Shown: positions 28,201 through 36,655 of the stretch, one piece after another | Layout: each line of letters opens with the position of its first letter | Position numbering within the stretch: the stretch's first letter is position 1 | Origin: an uncultured Bacteroidia bacterium | GTDB taxonomy: Bacteria; Bacteroidota; Bacteroidia; Bacteroidales; UBA932 | DNA: 64,000 nt | NCBI GenBank assembly: GCA_902789395.1 | Contig: CADANY010000011.1 | Coordinates: forward strand, 87,730-151,729 | Direction of reading: 5' to 3' | Position numbers and translations under genes: made by a program | Notes under the pieces: model-generated | Database searches by the model: none | What the model was told of the DNA's origin: nothing | What the model saw: only the letters and a program-made list of their open reading frames with translations

Positions 28201-28605
28201 GAAATCCGAAGCCTCGACTTCGATAAACTCATTCTGCGCGAAACGCCGGGCGGTTGACTTGACGATCGAGAACGCTTCGGGAAGGATTACGTCGAGGATC
28301 TTCTCGATTGCGTCGTCCTCATCTTTCACCAGTTTGTCGGATTCAGTCGCCAGCGCTTCCTTTTCCGATACCGGGATGTCTTTTTCAAGTTCTGCCTTGA
28401 TCTCGGCAATCCGTTTTTCAAACGGAGCCTCGACTTCGGCGACCCGGGCGCGGAGTGCGGCGGAACGGGCACGGAGTTCATCATTGGAAAGGGCGTCTAT
28501 CGAAGGGTAAGCCGCCAGGACCTTGTCTAGGATCGGCTTGACCAGTTTCATGTCTTTGTCGGATTTGGAACCGAATATCTTTCTGATTACGTTTGCTAAT
28601 GCCAT
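25297..28605 (-). CDS. secA: Preprotein translocase ATPase SecA
   Basis: 1102 residues, long for SecA (E. coli 901), as usual in Bacteroidota because of insertions in the motor. The Walker A region is [15 protein letters not shown], Walker B is [19 protein letters not shown], and the second RecA domain holds [11 protein letters not shown] and [22 protein letters not shown]. The C-terminal end is a zinc-binding SEC-C tail ([19 protein letters not shown]) that contacts SecB or ribosomes. It drives protein export through SecYEG. Its promoter is at 28645-28675. Confidence 0.97.
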   Translation of the reverse strand: MALANVIRKIFGSKSDKDMKLVKPILDKVLAAYPSIDALSNDELRARSAALRARVAEVEAPFEKRIAEIKAELEKDIPVSEKEALATESDKLVKDEDDAIEKILDVILPEAFSIVKSTARRFAQNEFIEVEASDFDRQLATNHDFVRIEGDKAIWQNHWVAGGNEITWDMVHYDVQIIGGIVLNGSLKTNKEQRGSIAEMATGEGKTLVATLPVFLNALAGKGVHVVTVNDYLSKRDSEWMGPLYMFHGLSVDCIDKHQPNSDARKQAYNCDITFGTNNEFGFDYLRDNMAIRQEDLVQRKHHYAIVDEVDSVLIDDARTPLIISGPTQKSEDDEQFMEFRPYVERLYTMQRSLVTQTLNEAKRLIAAGDENEGGKLLLRCHKGLPKYQPLIKFLSEQGMKQLLQKAENFYMQDNEREMHIVTDDLFFVISEIQNSVDMTDKGHDVLAKAVNDPNFFVLPDMGAAIAEIQQDGSLSALEKQQKKDALMEDFSLKSERVHTVIQLLKAYAMFTKDIDYVIVDNKIKIVDESTGRIMEGRRWSDGLHQAVEAKENVKVEAATQTFATITLQNYFRMYHKLAGMTGTAETEAGEFWSIYKLDVVVIPTNRPVIRDDQDDIIYKTKKAKFNAVIDKVVELSNAGRPVLVGTTDVETSELLARMMRLRGLHPNVLNAKEHAREAEIVAQAGQSGKVTIATNMAGRGTDIKLSPEVKAAGGLAIIGTTRHDSRRVDRQLRGRAGRQGDPGSSTFYISLEDDLMRKFGSERIASVVDKLGMKDDEALVSSMLSNSIETAQKKVEENHFGWRKRTLEYDDVMNFQREAIYSRRRNALSGDRIEIDVQNMMMDMATIITENAQGMSYEAFEEYVMAQLSIDLGFTPEFYSHAKPQEIADKLTEHMQEVYRRRMDAMIEKVYPFIKQVYEKQGSMYQNIAMPISDGKRMINLSVNLEKAYQSEGREIAKTLSKNLILYQIDEHWKQHLRDMDDLRQSVQNAAYEQKDPLVVYKLESYNLFSAMLEDLNKDALSFLFRAFIPLRDRDEAQPARAPQPRRDLAQMRTNDPSQLSTNGEQKSRQPFLADKKVGRNDPCPCGSGLKYKNCHGKGLV

Positions 28606-28644
28606 ATTCTCACAATTCTATAATCGTAAACGACGAATATCCTA

Positions 28645-28675
28645 CAAATATAAGGATATCCGCCGTATTATCAAA
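28645..28675 (-). promoter_or_regulatory. secA promoter
   Basis: On the minus strand TTTG (28672-28675), exactly 19 bases, then TATATTTG (28645-28652), ending 39 bases before the secA start. The -7 box is flanked by a 7-base inverted repeat (28637-28643 and 28653-28659). Confidence 0.7.
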
Positions 28676-28726
28676 AAGATTGCCAGCAGATTTTTACGAT
28701 TCCCTTCTGACAATTTGACAGGGATG

Positions 28727-29617
28727 CTACTTCTCTCCCTGCAGCGCTTCCCAGACCCGGTCATTCCCGGCGCCGGCCACATTCTGTGATGAAAGACTGA
28801 TCAGCTGGGAGGACGGGACCTCCGCCGGGTGGGCGAAATAATCCCCCGAAACGACCGGAATACCGGCCTTCCGCTCGATGTATTTCAGCCAGAGGTCATC
28901 GGCCTTCAGAGAAGTCCTTAGAATCTTCTCCCGGTCGTACAAAGGGCCGAAACGGAAAAAGGCCGGCGGATAAAGTACACCTCCGAATCCCAAAGCAAGA
29001 AGGTCCTCCGAAGGACCGGCAGCCTCTGTCAGAAGGGGCCATCCGGCATAGTGTTCCCCCTCGATCCTGCGCACGATGTTGGCACAGACGGCCTCGGGAT
29101 AAGCAGCGTGGAGGCGCAGCAGACGGGAAGCCGTATCCGGGGCATAAAACAGATCATCATCCGCCGTCATGACGGGCCTGCCGAGTCCTTCCGCTTCTTT
29201 CCGGAATGCATAGAAATACTTCAGATGAGGTTTCATATCTTCCTCTGCCCAAAGTACTTGCAATCCTCTTTCGAGATAAGGATCAAGCGAAGACGGGAGC
29301 TTCTTTCCCGGAAAGTCCCCTTCATAGAGGCAGAGATAGACGGCCGCCGGACGCACCGTTTGCCGCATCAGAAGATCTACCACGATCCAGAGGTTTTCCA
29401 TCCGGGGCGGAAAAGAGGTCAGTGAGATGACATAGGCGCCGTCCGCGGGAAGCGGTTCCGGTAGTGCAGGTCTCCGGTTCCTGTAGAGGCGGAGGACCCG
29501 CCGCCCGGTCATAGTGGCCATTCCCCCTGCGAGAAGCCGGCGGAGGCCGCGCGCCTTTTCGAGGCGTGTCATTTCCTTATAGCGCTGGTGCTGGTTCAGT
29601 AGGATTTCCGGGGTCAT
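28727..29617 (-). CDS. Glycosyltransferase, GT-A-like
   Basis: 296 residues. A nucleotide-sugar and metal-binding motif is visible as PVMTADDDLFYAPD (the DDD corresponds to the DXD motif). The segment AYVISLTSFPPRMENLWIVVDLLMRQT resembles GT2-like enzymes that handle small sugar donors. There is no membrane segment. It is the last gene of the minus-strand polysaccharide operon and overlaps the preceding gene by 4 bases. Donor and acceptor are unknown. Confidence 0.8.
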   Translation of the reverse strand: MTPEILLNQHQRYKEMTRLEKARGLRRLLAGGMATMTGRRVLRLYRNRRPALPEPLPADGAYVISLTSFPPRMENLWIVVDLLMRQTVRPAAVYLCLYEGDFPGKKLPSSLDPYLERGLQVLWAEEDMKPHLKYFYAFRKEAEGLGRPVMTADDDLFYAPDTASRLLRLHAAYPEAVCANIVRRIEGEHYAGWPLLTEAAGPSEDLLALGFGGVLYPPAFFRFGPLYDREKILRTSLKADDLWLKYIERKAGIPVVSGDYFAHPAEVPSSQLISLSSQNVAGAGNDRVWEALQGEK

Positions 29618-30600
29618 TGTCCTTTGATTTCGTGATACAAGTCCGTAAAGATTTCCTTCGGCAATTTCCTGGTAAACAGGCTACGGAGCACGTTCCGCGC
29701 CGTCCGGTGCATCAAGGCTCGGCGACGACGGACCGCTTCGTCGCATCCGGGGCCGATTAGGCTGTACTTCAGACAGCGGAGCGCCTCATAGCAGCCGACG
29801 AAAAGTCCCATTCCCGCATAGACCAGCCGGTTGCACCGGTCTGCTCCCTGGGGACTGTCAAGATGGGAAAGGCTCGAATAAAAGATCAGGGACCCCCTGA
29901 CCCGGGTCGGTTTGATCGCAGCCTCGAGGGCGGAAGCGGTCGCGTTAGCGATATGGACAATCCGAACGTCCGCATCGGCATAGACCCCATAGCCCCGGCG
30001 GGACAGGAGCGTCCCGAGAGCGACATCCTCGGGGGTAAAGGTATAGGTCTCGTCGAACCAGCCGATGCTCCGGAACACCTCCGTCCGGATCAGGAAGCAG
30101 GCTCCGTTGAGCGACCAGGTCCGGAAAAAACCTTCCTGCCAGGTCCACTGCGTCGGTTTCGTCTCATCGACAAGTCCCAGATAATGGCGAAGGTAACGTC
30201 CCGGGGTCCATGGGCCCCTGCCACAGGTCTGCCTCCGGCCGTCCGGATAGAAAATCGCCGGCTGGACCGCGGCGGCCTCGGGATGGTTCCGAAGGTCGGC
30301 GACAAGGGCGTCGATGACAGGCATTTCCATCCACGTATCATCGTTCACAATAAAGCAATACTCCCCTTCCGCCAGGGCGAGACCGAGGTTATTGTTCTCC
30401 GAGAATCCCCGGAGTTCCCGGCTCTCTACGATCCGGATATCCGGATAATCCGCCCTGAGCCGGGCAAGGTTCTCTTCCGAGAAGAGATAGGCGACAACGA
30501 TTATCTCATAGGACACGGAAGTCTCCCGCCGGATACTCTCCAGGCATACCCGGAGCTGCTCCGGCTTGTTCATGCAGACGATGACGATGCTTACTTCCAT
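29614..30600 (-). CDS. Family 2 glycosyltransferase
   Basis: 328 residues beginning MEVSIVIVCMNKPEQLRVCLESI, the usual GT2 fold start, with the DXD-type NDDTWM motif near residue 110 and the acceptor-loop region WFDETYTFTPEDVALGTLLSRRGY. This subgroup resembles rhamnosyl- or galactofuranosyl-type transferases, but that is only by general look. It overlaps the upstream GT gene by 10 bases and the downstream one by 4, within the operon. Confidence 0.88.
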   Translation of the reverse strand: MEVSIVIVCMNKPEQLRVCLESIRRETSVSYEIIVVAYLFSEENLARLRADYPDIRIVESRELRGFSENNNLGLALAEGEYCFIVNDDTWMEMPVIDALVADLRNHPEAAAVQPAIFYPDGRRQTCGRGPWTPGRYLRHYLGLVDETKPTQWTWQEGFFRTWSLNGACFLIRTEVFRSIGWFDETYTFTPEDVALGTLLSRRGYGVYADADVRIVHIANATASALEAAIKPTRVRGSLIFYSSLSHLDSPQGADRCNRLVYAGMGLFVGCYEALRCLKYSLIGPGCDEAVRRRRALMHRTARNVLRSLFTRKLPKEIFTDLYHEIKGQ

Positions 30601-31739
30601 TCCTTCAACACTTTATGATAGACCTGCAGGATTTTCTCCCCATAATTCTCTTCAGAATAACGGGAAACGGCCTCCCGCTGGGCTGCAAGGATCATTTCCT
30701 CCGGAAGCGCCCCTGCGACACGGCGCATGTACGCGGCGCATTCCCCGATGGAATCGAACAGGAAACCCGTCCGCCGGCTCTCCAGGATATCCGCCGATCC
30801 GCCTGAATTCCGGGCGATGACGGGACAGCCGTAGAACATCGCCTCGATCGTCACGCGGCCCATTCCTTCGAACTCAGAGCACATCAGAAAAGCGGTCGCC
30901 TGCGCAAAAGATGCCTTGACATCATCAACGAAGGGGATGAAATCAACGGACTGGGAAATACCGAGCCGACGGGAGAGTGAATCGAGTTCTGCCCTGTATC
31001 CGGGTGTCAGGCTCCCCACCATCCTCATCCGGTATCCTTCAGATGCCAGTTGCGACTGTGCAAAGGCTTCCAATGCCGTCTCGGGATGCTTCCCGGGATA
31101 AATCTTTCCGGCGATGAAAAGGAAAAACGGTTCTTTTTCGCGAACGAAGACCGTATCGTTTGCGGGCCGGACGGCATCGGGAATGCAGAAAGTCCCGGGA
31201 AGGCTGTCGATCTGCAGATACCGCGCGACGCCGGGTGTGATCGCAATATTGGCTTCTGTGCTCCGAATCCGGCCGATCCACCGCTTCCGGGATGGAAACA
31301 GCCGCGTCCGAATCCCCAATCCGAGATATTCGCGATGATGCCAGACGTGCGGGACGCCGAGGGCGCGGGCAAGATCGAAACCGATATCGACCGCCCCTGA
31401 ATTGGAATGGACAAGATCCACCCTCTTTCCGGAGAGCCGGCGCATGACCTCCCGGATGCAGGAACGGCGGGTCCGTGTCCATGACAGATAATGCGGGATA
31501 TAACGCAGGGCACAGCTGAATCCGGACCCATGGAAAGTAGCCCGGAAAAACGGGATTACAAGGGTTTCGTACCCTCTCTCGGCAAACCAGTCCTCAACCA
31601 GGCCATGGGACCGGAGCAGGATGACCGGATCCACTGCTCCCGCAAGGGATTGCAGGAGATTGCCCAGGGAAAGCGAGGCTCCCCCGAGGACGGTATCGTC
31701 GTTACATACATAGAGTACTTTCAGTTTCCGGTCGTCCAT
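30591..31739 (-). CDS. GT4-type glycosyltransferase (GT-B fold)
   Basis: 382 residues. The C-terminal nucleotide-sugar site has the E-x7-E motif inside SEFEGMGRVTIEAMFYGCPVIARNSGG. The N-terminal Rossmann domain starts at LKVLYVCNDDTVLGGASLSLGNLL. It transfers a sugar to a growing lipid-linked glycan in the cytoplasm. It overlaps the pyruvyl-transferase gene by 19 bases. Confidence 0.9.
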   Translation of the reverse strand: MDDRKLKVLYVCNDDTVLGGASLSLGNLLQSLAGAVDPVILLRSHGLVEDWFAERGYETLVIPFFRATFHGSGFSCALRYIPHYLSWTRTRRSCIREVMRRLSGKRVDLVHSNSGAVDIGFDLARALGVPHVWHHREYLGLGIRTRLFPSRKRWIGRIRSTEANIAITPGVARYLQIDSLPGTFCIPDAVRPANDTVFVREKEPFFLFIAGKIYPGKHPETALEAFAQSQLASEGYRMRMVGSLTPGYRAELDSLSRRLGISQSVDFIPFVDDVKASFAQATAFLMCSEFEGMGRVTIEAMFYGCPVIARNSGGSADILESRRTGFLFDSIGECAAYMRRVAGALPEEMILAAQREAVSRYSEENYGEKILQVYHKVLKEWK

Positions 31740-32818
31740 GGGAGCGCGTCTTTCAAGAAGGATTCTGCCTCTTTTCGAAATAGAGACAATGATTCTTCAA
31801 TATATTTAGTATCAATTTCTTGATCTATATTATCTAAACTTCCGATACTGATCCGGTCCGTCATCTTCAACCGCTGGAGAAGTGACTCGATCCGACCGCC
31901 CGGCGAGGCGGAAACGCTCAGAAAGGGTTTCCCAAAAATAAGAGAAAAAGCCGTTCCATGGAACGAAGAAGTCACGACATAACGGGCTCCGCGGACCCAG
32001 GAAAGAAAGGCACCCGGACCGGCCCACTGGATCCTTTCGGAAGTGACCTTCCAGTCCGCATTCTTGCTGATAATCCGAAGTTTCATTCCTTTGGCTGCAG
32101 CCAGTTCCCGCGCCATCTTAATGACGGTCCCGTCATCGAGCATCGGGTAGGCCAGGACATAGGGGGACGTTTCCCGGACGGGATAGGCATCGGCAATTTC
32201 CTCCCACACCGGGCGTCCGACAAGCAGGGTCGGGTCCATGACAAGAGCGATCCGCTTTGAGCAATACGGCTGCAGAAGATGGCAAAGTGACTCTTCCCGG
32301 ACACTCACCGCATGGAAAGCAGAAAGCATCCTGCCGATCTCCCGAGGGTCCATTGCCTCGAGATCCTCCCGTTTGGCACTTGCCGCCCAGGCGACTTTGC
32401 TCTCCCCGGGAGCGAAAGCCCCCGTATAGACAGGATCGAAACCGCCGGTCAACGAAGGAGACCATACCTGGTCGCTTCCTATAAGTAAAGCATCGTAACC
32501 TTTTAGTTCACTTATATTTAAAGGACGGCAATCCTGACCGCCCAAGAGAAATTTCCTGACAAAACCCGAGAAAGCGGCATCACGTTTCATGCGGGAAAGC
32601 GCAGTCGGGACATACTTCAAGACATAGCCTGCTCCCTCCTGCCGGGCGCGGGAAGCATCCCAGCGCCAGGGCCTGTACCCCTCCTCGATGACGGCATTCC
32701 TGTAATCTACCATCTCCGCGTCATAGCCCAGGCTACGGAGAAACCGCAGACTCGCATAAGCCTGCAGCACAGCGCCGAAATTACGGGCATAATGGAGCGT
32801 CAGAATACCGATTCTCAT
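31721..32818 (-). CDS. Polysaccharide pyruvyl transferase family protein
   Basis: 365 residues from the ATG at 32818 (MRIGILTLHYARNFGAVLQAYASLRFL), which overlaps the upstream stop as ATGA; nine residues in the longer frame were dropped for this reason. The body has the family features LLIGSDQVWSPS, GTAFSLIFGKPFLSV and SFHGT. Members add a ketal pyruvate to sugars of surface glycans. Two stretches (about 31785-31850 and 32500-32522) are much richer in A+T than the rest of the window, which may hint at transfer from a lower-GC source. Confidence 0.87.
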   Translation of the reverse strand: MRIGILTLHYARNFGAVLQAYASLRFLRSLGYDAEMVDYRNAVIEEGYRPWRWDASRARQEGAGYVLKYVPTALSRMKRDAAFSGFVRKFLLGGQDCRPLNISELKGYDALLIGSDQVWSPSLTGGFDPVYTGAFAPGESKVAWAASAKREDLEAMDPREIGRMLSAFHAVSVREESLCHLLQPYCSKRIALVMDPTLLVGRPVWEEIADAYPVRETSPYVLAYPMLDDGTVIKMARELAAAKGMKLRIISKNADWKVTSERIQWAGPGAFLSWVRGARYVVTSSFHGTAFSLIFGKPFLSVSASPGGRIESLLQRLKMTDRISIGSLDNIDQEIDTKYIEESLSLFRKEAESFLKDALPWTTGN

Positions 32819-33942
32819 TGATAACCTTTCCATGTTCCGATCCAATGCCGGATCCGGAAACGCAGCGAGACCTTTCCGTATTTCCGGTTCACATAGCGGA
32901 AACCTTTGCGAATATAATCATTTTCGAACGAATTTGCCTCCGGATCCGGATATGTCGTCACCCGGAGGTTCTGCTGCATAAAGGGCCCCGGTTCAACTTC
33001 CTGACGGACAGAGAAGGGCGTATCGATGAAAAAAGAGGCACCCTTGGGGGTATGGACAATCGCCAGCGACATTCCCCGTTCATCATCGGCGAGAGCGGCG
33101 TATTCCGTCTTCTCAATGCCCCAGGCATCCCCCATCGTGATATCGGATGGGCGGTTCATGGACGAATACGGGCACTGCAGGCAGGATGGCCGGTCCATCA
33201 GGCATCGGTAATAGAGATAGGAATACTCATCCGTAACCAGCTTTTTCCCGGAGAAATCATAACTTTCCACCGCCCGGTGCCACCCTTCGGCCGGGTCCCG
33301 GAAAACAGCACGCAAGAGGCGCTTCCTGCCCTTCTTCTTTCGATACGCAATATAATCCGCCCATACCTTCGGAGACGGGACTCCATGGCAGATAATATCG
33401 CAGAGAATCAGGTTTTCCCGGTACCGGGAAGCTGCGGCAGCGATTCCGGCGCACTGGCAGGGGGTCCCGGTAAAAAGAACCTTCCTGCCGGCTTTCAGGT
33501 CTTCGAGGATAGCCGTGGGGATGCCCCTCATATTGCTCTGGACATATTTGCTCAGACGAAGCCGCCCGGCATCTTCCATCTTCTCCACCCGGATATGGCG
33601 GACGGAAAAATCATCCTCCATGGCTGCCCCGTAAACGACCATTCCGAGCGATATGGCCCTTGACGCCAGCGCATCGGAAAGGCCTCCGCTCTGGCTCTTT
33701 TCCAAATCCATCTCTTTCCGGAAGAGATAGAAGTGCTCTGCGGCGGGATCGAGTTCCTGCGGACGGGCTTTGTCAAAGGGACATATCCTTGCACAGAGGC
33801 CGCAATCCGTACAACGGGCCGGATCGATAACCGGATAGAGGAATCCCATCGGATCCGGGCTCATCGTGATAGCCTGGACGGGACAGGCTTCCGCACATGT
33901 GCAGCAGCCCGAGCATAGCTTTCTGTCAGCGGGATGGATCAT
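32815..33942 (-). CDS. FrhB-like 4Fe-4S protein of polysaccharide loci
   Basis: 375 residues. The N-terminus has two 4Fe-4S cluster motifs (CSGCCTCAEACP and CTDCGLCARICP); the rest matches the coenzyme F420 hydrogenase/dehydrogenase beta-subunit fold (SGGLSDALA, GTPCQCAGIAAA, CDIICHGVPSPKVWADY). In Bacteroidota this family is regularly paired with pyruvyl-transferase genes in glycan clusters, where it does not use F420. Its reaction there is not established. It overlaps the next gene by 4 bases. Confidence 0.87.
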   Translation of the reverse strand: MIHPADRKLCSGCCTCAEACPVQAITMSPDPMGFLYPVIDPARCTDCGLCARICPFDKARPQELDPAAEHFYLFRKEMDLEKSQSGGLSDALASRAISLGMVVYGAAMEDDFSVRHIRVEKMEDAGRLRLSKYVQSNMRGIPTAILEDLKAGRKVLFTGTPCQCAGIAAAASRYRENLILCDIICHGVPSPKVWADYIAYRKKKGRKRLLRAVFRDPAEGWHRAVESYDFSGKKLVTDEYSYLYYRCLMDRPSCLQCPYSSMNRPSDITMGDAWGIEKTEYAALADDERGMSLAIVHTPKGASFFIDTPFSVRQEVEPGPFMQQNLRVTTYPDPEANSFENDYIRKGFRYVNRKYGKVSLRFRIRHWIGTWKGYQ

Positions 33943-35477
33943 CGGTGAAGGAATGCTTGGATTTTTTGTATCAGGAAAGAGCGCTCGGATCTGTCACAGC
34001 CCAGAATCCATATCGCAGCAAGCGTCAGAAGAACCGTCAGGGCACAGCCGGCGGCAATCATCCATAAGCTCCCTTGCATACCGGCGAAGAGCCACCTCGG
34101 GAGAAGCAGCGCAAAAGCCGTAACAACCGCCTCACGGGACAGGATATCGCGACAGAAGGCGGCAACATCCATCCCGAGCATGCGCCGCATGAACAGTATC
34201 CGCGCCGCCAGGCAGACAAGGGCGATTCCTACAGCAACCTGATAGATCACACCGGGACCGGCTCCCAGCCACCGGATCAGCACGTAATCTATGGGAATAT
34301 TCAGAAGAACGAGCCCTCCGACGACAAGCTGATAGTTCCGGATCCGGCCAGTCGAGAGGACAGCCGTCACCATCGTATGGGAAACCGCTTCGATAAGGGA
34401 CAGAAGCAAGACACCCCGTACGAAATAAGAGGCATGCTCCGGAACGGTTTTCCCCAGCCAAAGCGAGAGCAGCGGATCCGCATAAAGCAGGACAGGGGCG
34501 GCGACAAGGAGGAGCAGGAAAACGGAGAGTTTCGAACCCTTGAAGACCAAGCGCATCATATAGTCTTTTTCTCCTGATGCCAACGACTTGGTAATCTGTG
34601 GATTCAGTGCTGTAACGAAACTGGTCACGAATTTTTGGACCGCCCCGTTGACCTGACTGGCGACAAGCCATGCCGCATTGGCGGCAGGCCCGAAAAACAG
34701 GTTCAGCAGTTGATTTCCGCCCTGGTCGCGAAGCACGCCGGCTCCAGCGCCGATGAAATTCCACCCGGCGAAGGCGAACATTTCCTTGAAAAGCCCTCCG
34801 TCCAGGGACCAGGTATATCGGGCTTCCCTGAAACGCCGCCGGCAGTAAATCCCGTACATCAGACGGACGATCAGACTGACGAGACACATCAGGAAAGCAT
34901 AGAAGATCAGCTTGTCCAGCGGAGCGGCAGCAATAGCGAAAGCGACGCCGAGCTTCAGCAGGCCTTCGATGACTCCGATGAAGGCAAAGGCATCCATCTT
35001 CTCGCGGGCGATCAGGACCGCATTGTACGGCACGCTGACAAGTTGGAAGACGAATGTCAGGACAGAGAACTGGAAAACCCAGCGGGCCGCCACCATCCTT
35101 CCCTCCGGGACAACCACCTTGTTTTCCAGCCACCAGAGGCCGGCAGTTTCCGAAAGGAGTATAACGAAAAGACTGATTATCAATTGGATCGACACAGCCG
35201 AGGAGAAAACCCGATCTGGATGGGCCTCTTTCCGTCCCAGTTCATAGGTCAGGAAACGGCTGATGGCAGCGGACATGGACCCGGTCAGGATTGAAAAGAG
35301 GGCGACGACCCCGCCGACGGCGCCGTAGACGCCATAATCCTCGATTCCGAGGGCATGGATCACGACCCGTGAGGTATAAAGCCCGATCAGCATCAGCAGG
35401 AACATCCGGAAATACAGGAAAACCGTATTCCGGGCGATCCGGCTTCTGCCTGCCGCTATGTTGGTCTGTTCAGCCAT
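33939..35477 (-). CDS. wzx: Polysaccharide flippase (Wzx/MVF type)
   Basis: 512 residues with about 12-14 membrane helices and the usual start ARNTVFLYFRMFLLMLIGLYTSRVVIHALGIEDYGVYGAVGGV. It flips lipid-linked oligosaccharide units across the inner membrane. It overlaps the upstream gene by 1 base and the downstream gene by 4. No Wzy-type polymerase was recognised in the window. Confidence 0.9.
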   Translation of the reverse strand: MAEQTNIAAGRSRIARNTVFLYFRMFLLMLIGLYTSRVVIHALGIEDYGVYGAVGGVVALFSILTGSMSAAISRFLTYELGRKEAHPDRVFSSAVSIQLIISLFVILLSETAGLWWLENKVVVPEGRMVAARWVFQFSVLTFVFQLVSVPYNAVLIAREKMDAFAFIGVIEGLLKLGVAFAIAAAPLDKLIFYAFLMCLVSLIVRLMYGIYCRRRFREARYTWSLDGGLFKEMFAFAGWNFIGAGAGVLRDQGGNQLLNLFFGPAANAAWLVASQVNGAVQKFVTSFVTALNPQITKSLASGEKDYMMRLVFKGSKLSVFLLLLVAAPVLLYADPLLSLWLGKTVPEHASYFVRGVLLLSLIEAVSHTMVTAVLSTGRIRNYQLVVGGLVLLNIPIDYVLIRWLGAGPGVIYQVAVGIALVCLAARILFMRRMLGMDVAAFCRDILSREAVVTAFALLLPRWLFAGMQGSLWMIAAGCALTVLLTLAAIWILGCDRSERSFLIQKIQAFLHR

Positions 35478-36652
35478 CAGCTTTCCATCCTTACAAATCC
35501 AATCCCGCAGTTGCGGGCAAATGCCTCATCGGAATCCGTATCCCCGACCATCACGCACCGCTCCGGATCCAGCGACGGACAGTCGTGCCGTGCGGCCTCG
35601 AAAAGACCGGTCTGCGGTTTGCGAGACGGATCGCTTTCCGATACCGCCGTCGAGACATAGATTCCGTCGATACGCCCTCCTGCGGCGGTTATGGACGCAC
35701 ACATCCGGTCATGGATCCTTTCCAGGTCTTCCATGGACATAAGCGCGCGCCCGACTCCCCGCTGGTTGGTCATGACAAGGATCCTGTCAAACCGCCGGGA
35801 CCATCCCCTGAGCGCCTCCAAAATACCGGGGAGGAAACTGAAATCCTCCCACCTGCGGACATAATCTCCCTTAATCTGGCGGTTGATCACCCCGTCCCGG
35901 TCGAGAAGAAGGGTCCATCCCCGTCCGCCCGGAAGACGCCGGTCTACATCGTTGACAGCCTGGAACTCAGGCAGTTCCCGCTGCGAACGATCATAATCCT
36001 CCGGAATACCGATATCTATGAAATAACCGTCATGGACATACCCGGAGAGCCGACCGCCTGAAGCCATCGGCTCCAGTACCTCCTTCTCGAAAGAGAATCT
36101 TTCCGGAAAAGAGGAAAGATCCAACAGGCGTCTGTCGATGGCATAGACTCCCCCGTTGATCAGCCCCTTTGCACAAAAGGCCTTTTCCCGGAAGGCCGTA
36201 ATCCGGTTTCCCTCCAGCGTCACGGAGCCGTACCGGTCGAAATCAGTCATGGGTTTCAGGGCGATAGCCAGTGCTTGTCCCCGGGAAGCCTCCATCAGCG
36301 CATCCAGGTCGGCATGGAACAAGGTATCCCCGTTCAGGACGGCAACCCGGTCCCCCTTGCACTCAGACAGAGCCAGGCGGATTCCTCCGCCCGTTCCGAG
36401 AGGCGACTCCTCGACGGCATACGCGATCTCAAACGGCCAACGGGAAGGATCGACCCAGTCCATAACGGCTTCCCGAAGATAGCCGACGGAAAGGATGACC
36501 CGGGAAACGCCGGTCCCGCAAAGCGAATCCAGCAGATACTCGAGGAAAGGCCGCCCCGCTACCGGCGCCATGCACTTCGGCACATGGGCGACGGCACTTC
36601 TCAGACGGGTCCCGAGACCTCCTGCCAGGATAATCGCTTCGTACTTTTCCAT
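35477..36652 (-). CDS. hddC-gmhB: Fusion: heptose-1-P guanylyltransferase (HddC) + heptose-1,7-bisphosphate phosphatase (GmhB)
   Basis: 391 residues in two enzymes. Residues 1-~235 are a nucleotidyltransferase of the HddC type (IILAGGLGTRLRSAVAHVPKCMAPVAGRPFLEYLL). About 242-391 are a HAD-IIIA phosphatase of the GmhB type (LLLDRDGVINRQIKGDY, TNQRGVGR, and VGDTDSDEAFARNCG). GmhB removes the C7 phosphate of D-glycero-D-manno-heptose-1,7-bisphosphate; HddC then makes GDP-heptose. Together with HddA directly upstream (3-base gap) and GmhA at 48525-49127 this completes the GDP-D,D-heptose pathway. The GTP rather than ATP preference is inferred from the HddA neighbour. Confidence 0.9.
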   Translation of the reverse strand: MEKYEAIILAGGLGTRLRSAVAHVPKCMAPVAGRPFLEYLLDSLCGTGVSRVILSVGYLREAVMDWVDPSRWPFEIAYAVEESPLGTGGGIRLALSECKGDRVAVLNGDTLFHADLDALMEASRGQALAIALKPMTDFDRYGSVTLEGNRITAFREKAFCAKGLINGGVYAIDRRLLDLSSFPERFSFEKEVLEPMASGGRLSGYVHDGYFIDIGIPEDYDRSQRELPEFQAVNDVDRRLPGGRGWTLLLDRDGVINRQIKGDYVRRWEDFSFLPGILEALRGWSRRFDRILVMTNQRGVGRALMSMEDLERIHDRMCASITAAGGRIDGIYVSTAVSESDPSRKPQTGLFEAARHDCPSLDPERCVMVGDTDSDEAFARNCGIGFVRMES

Positions 36653-36655
36653 AAA

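Noticed and set aside
26434..28257. A 607-residue open frame on the plus strand
   Set aside because: It lies wholly opposite secA, which has all SecA motifs; high G+C makes long antisense frames common, and no family features are visible.
35477..36652. A mannose-1-phosphate guanylyltransferase or generic sugar nucleotidyltransferase reading
   Set aside because: The fused GmhB-type phosphatase and the adjacent HddA kinase make the heptose role much more likely.
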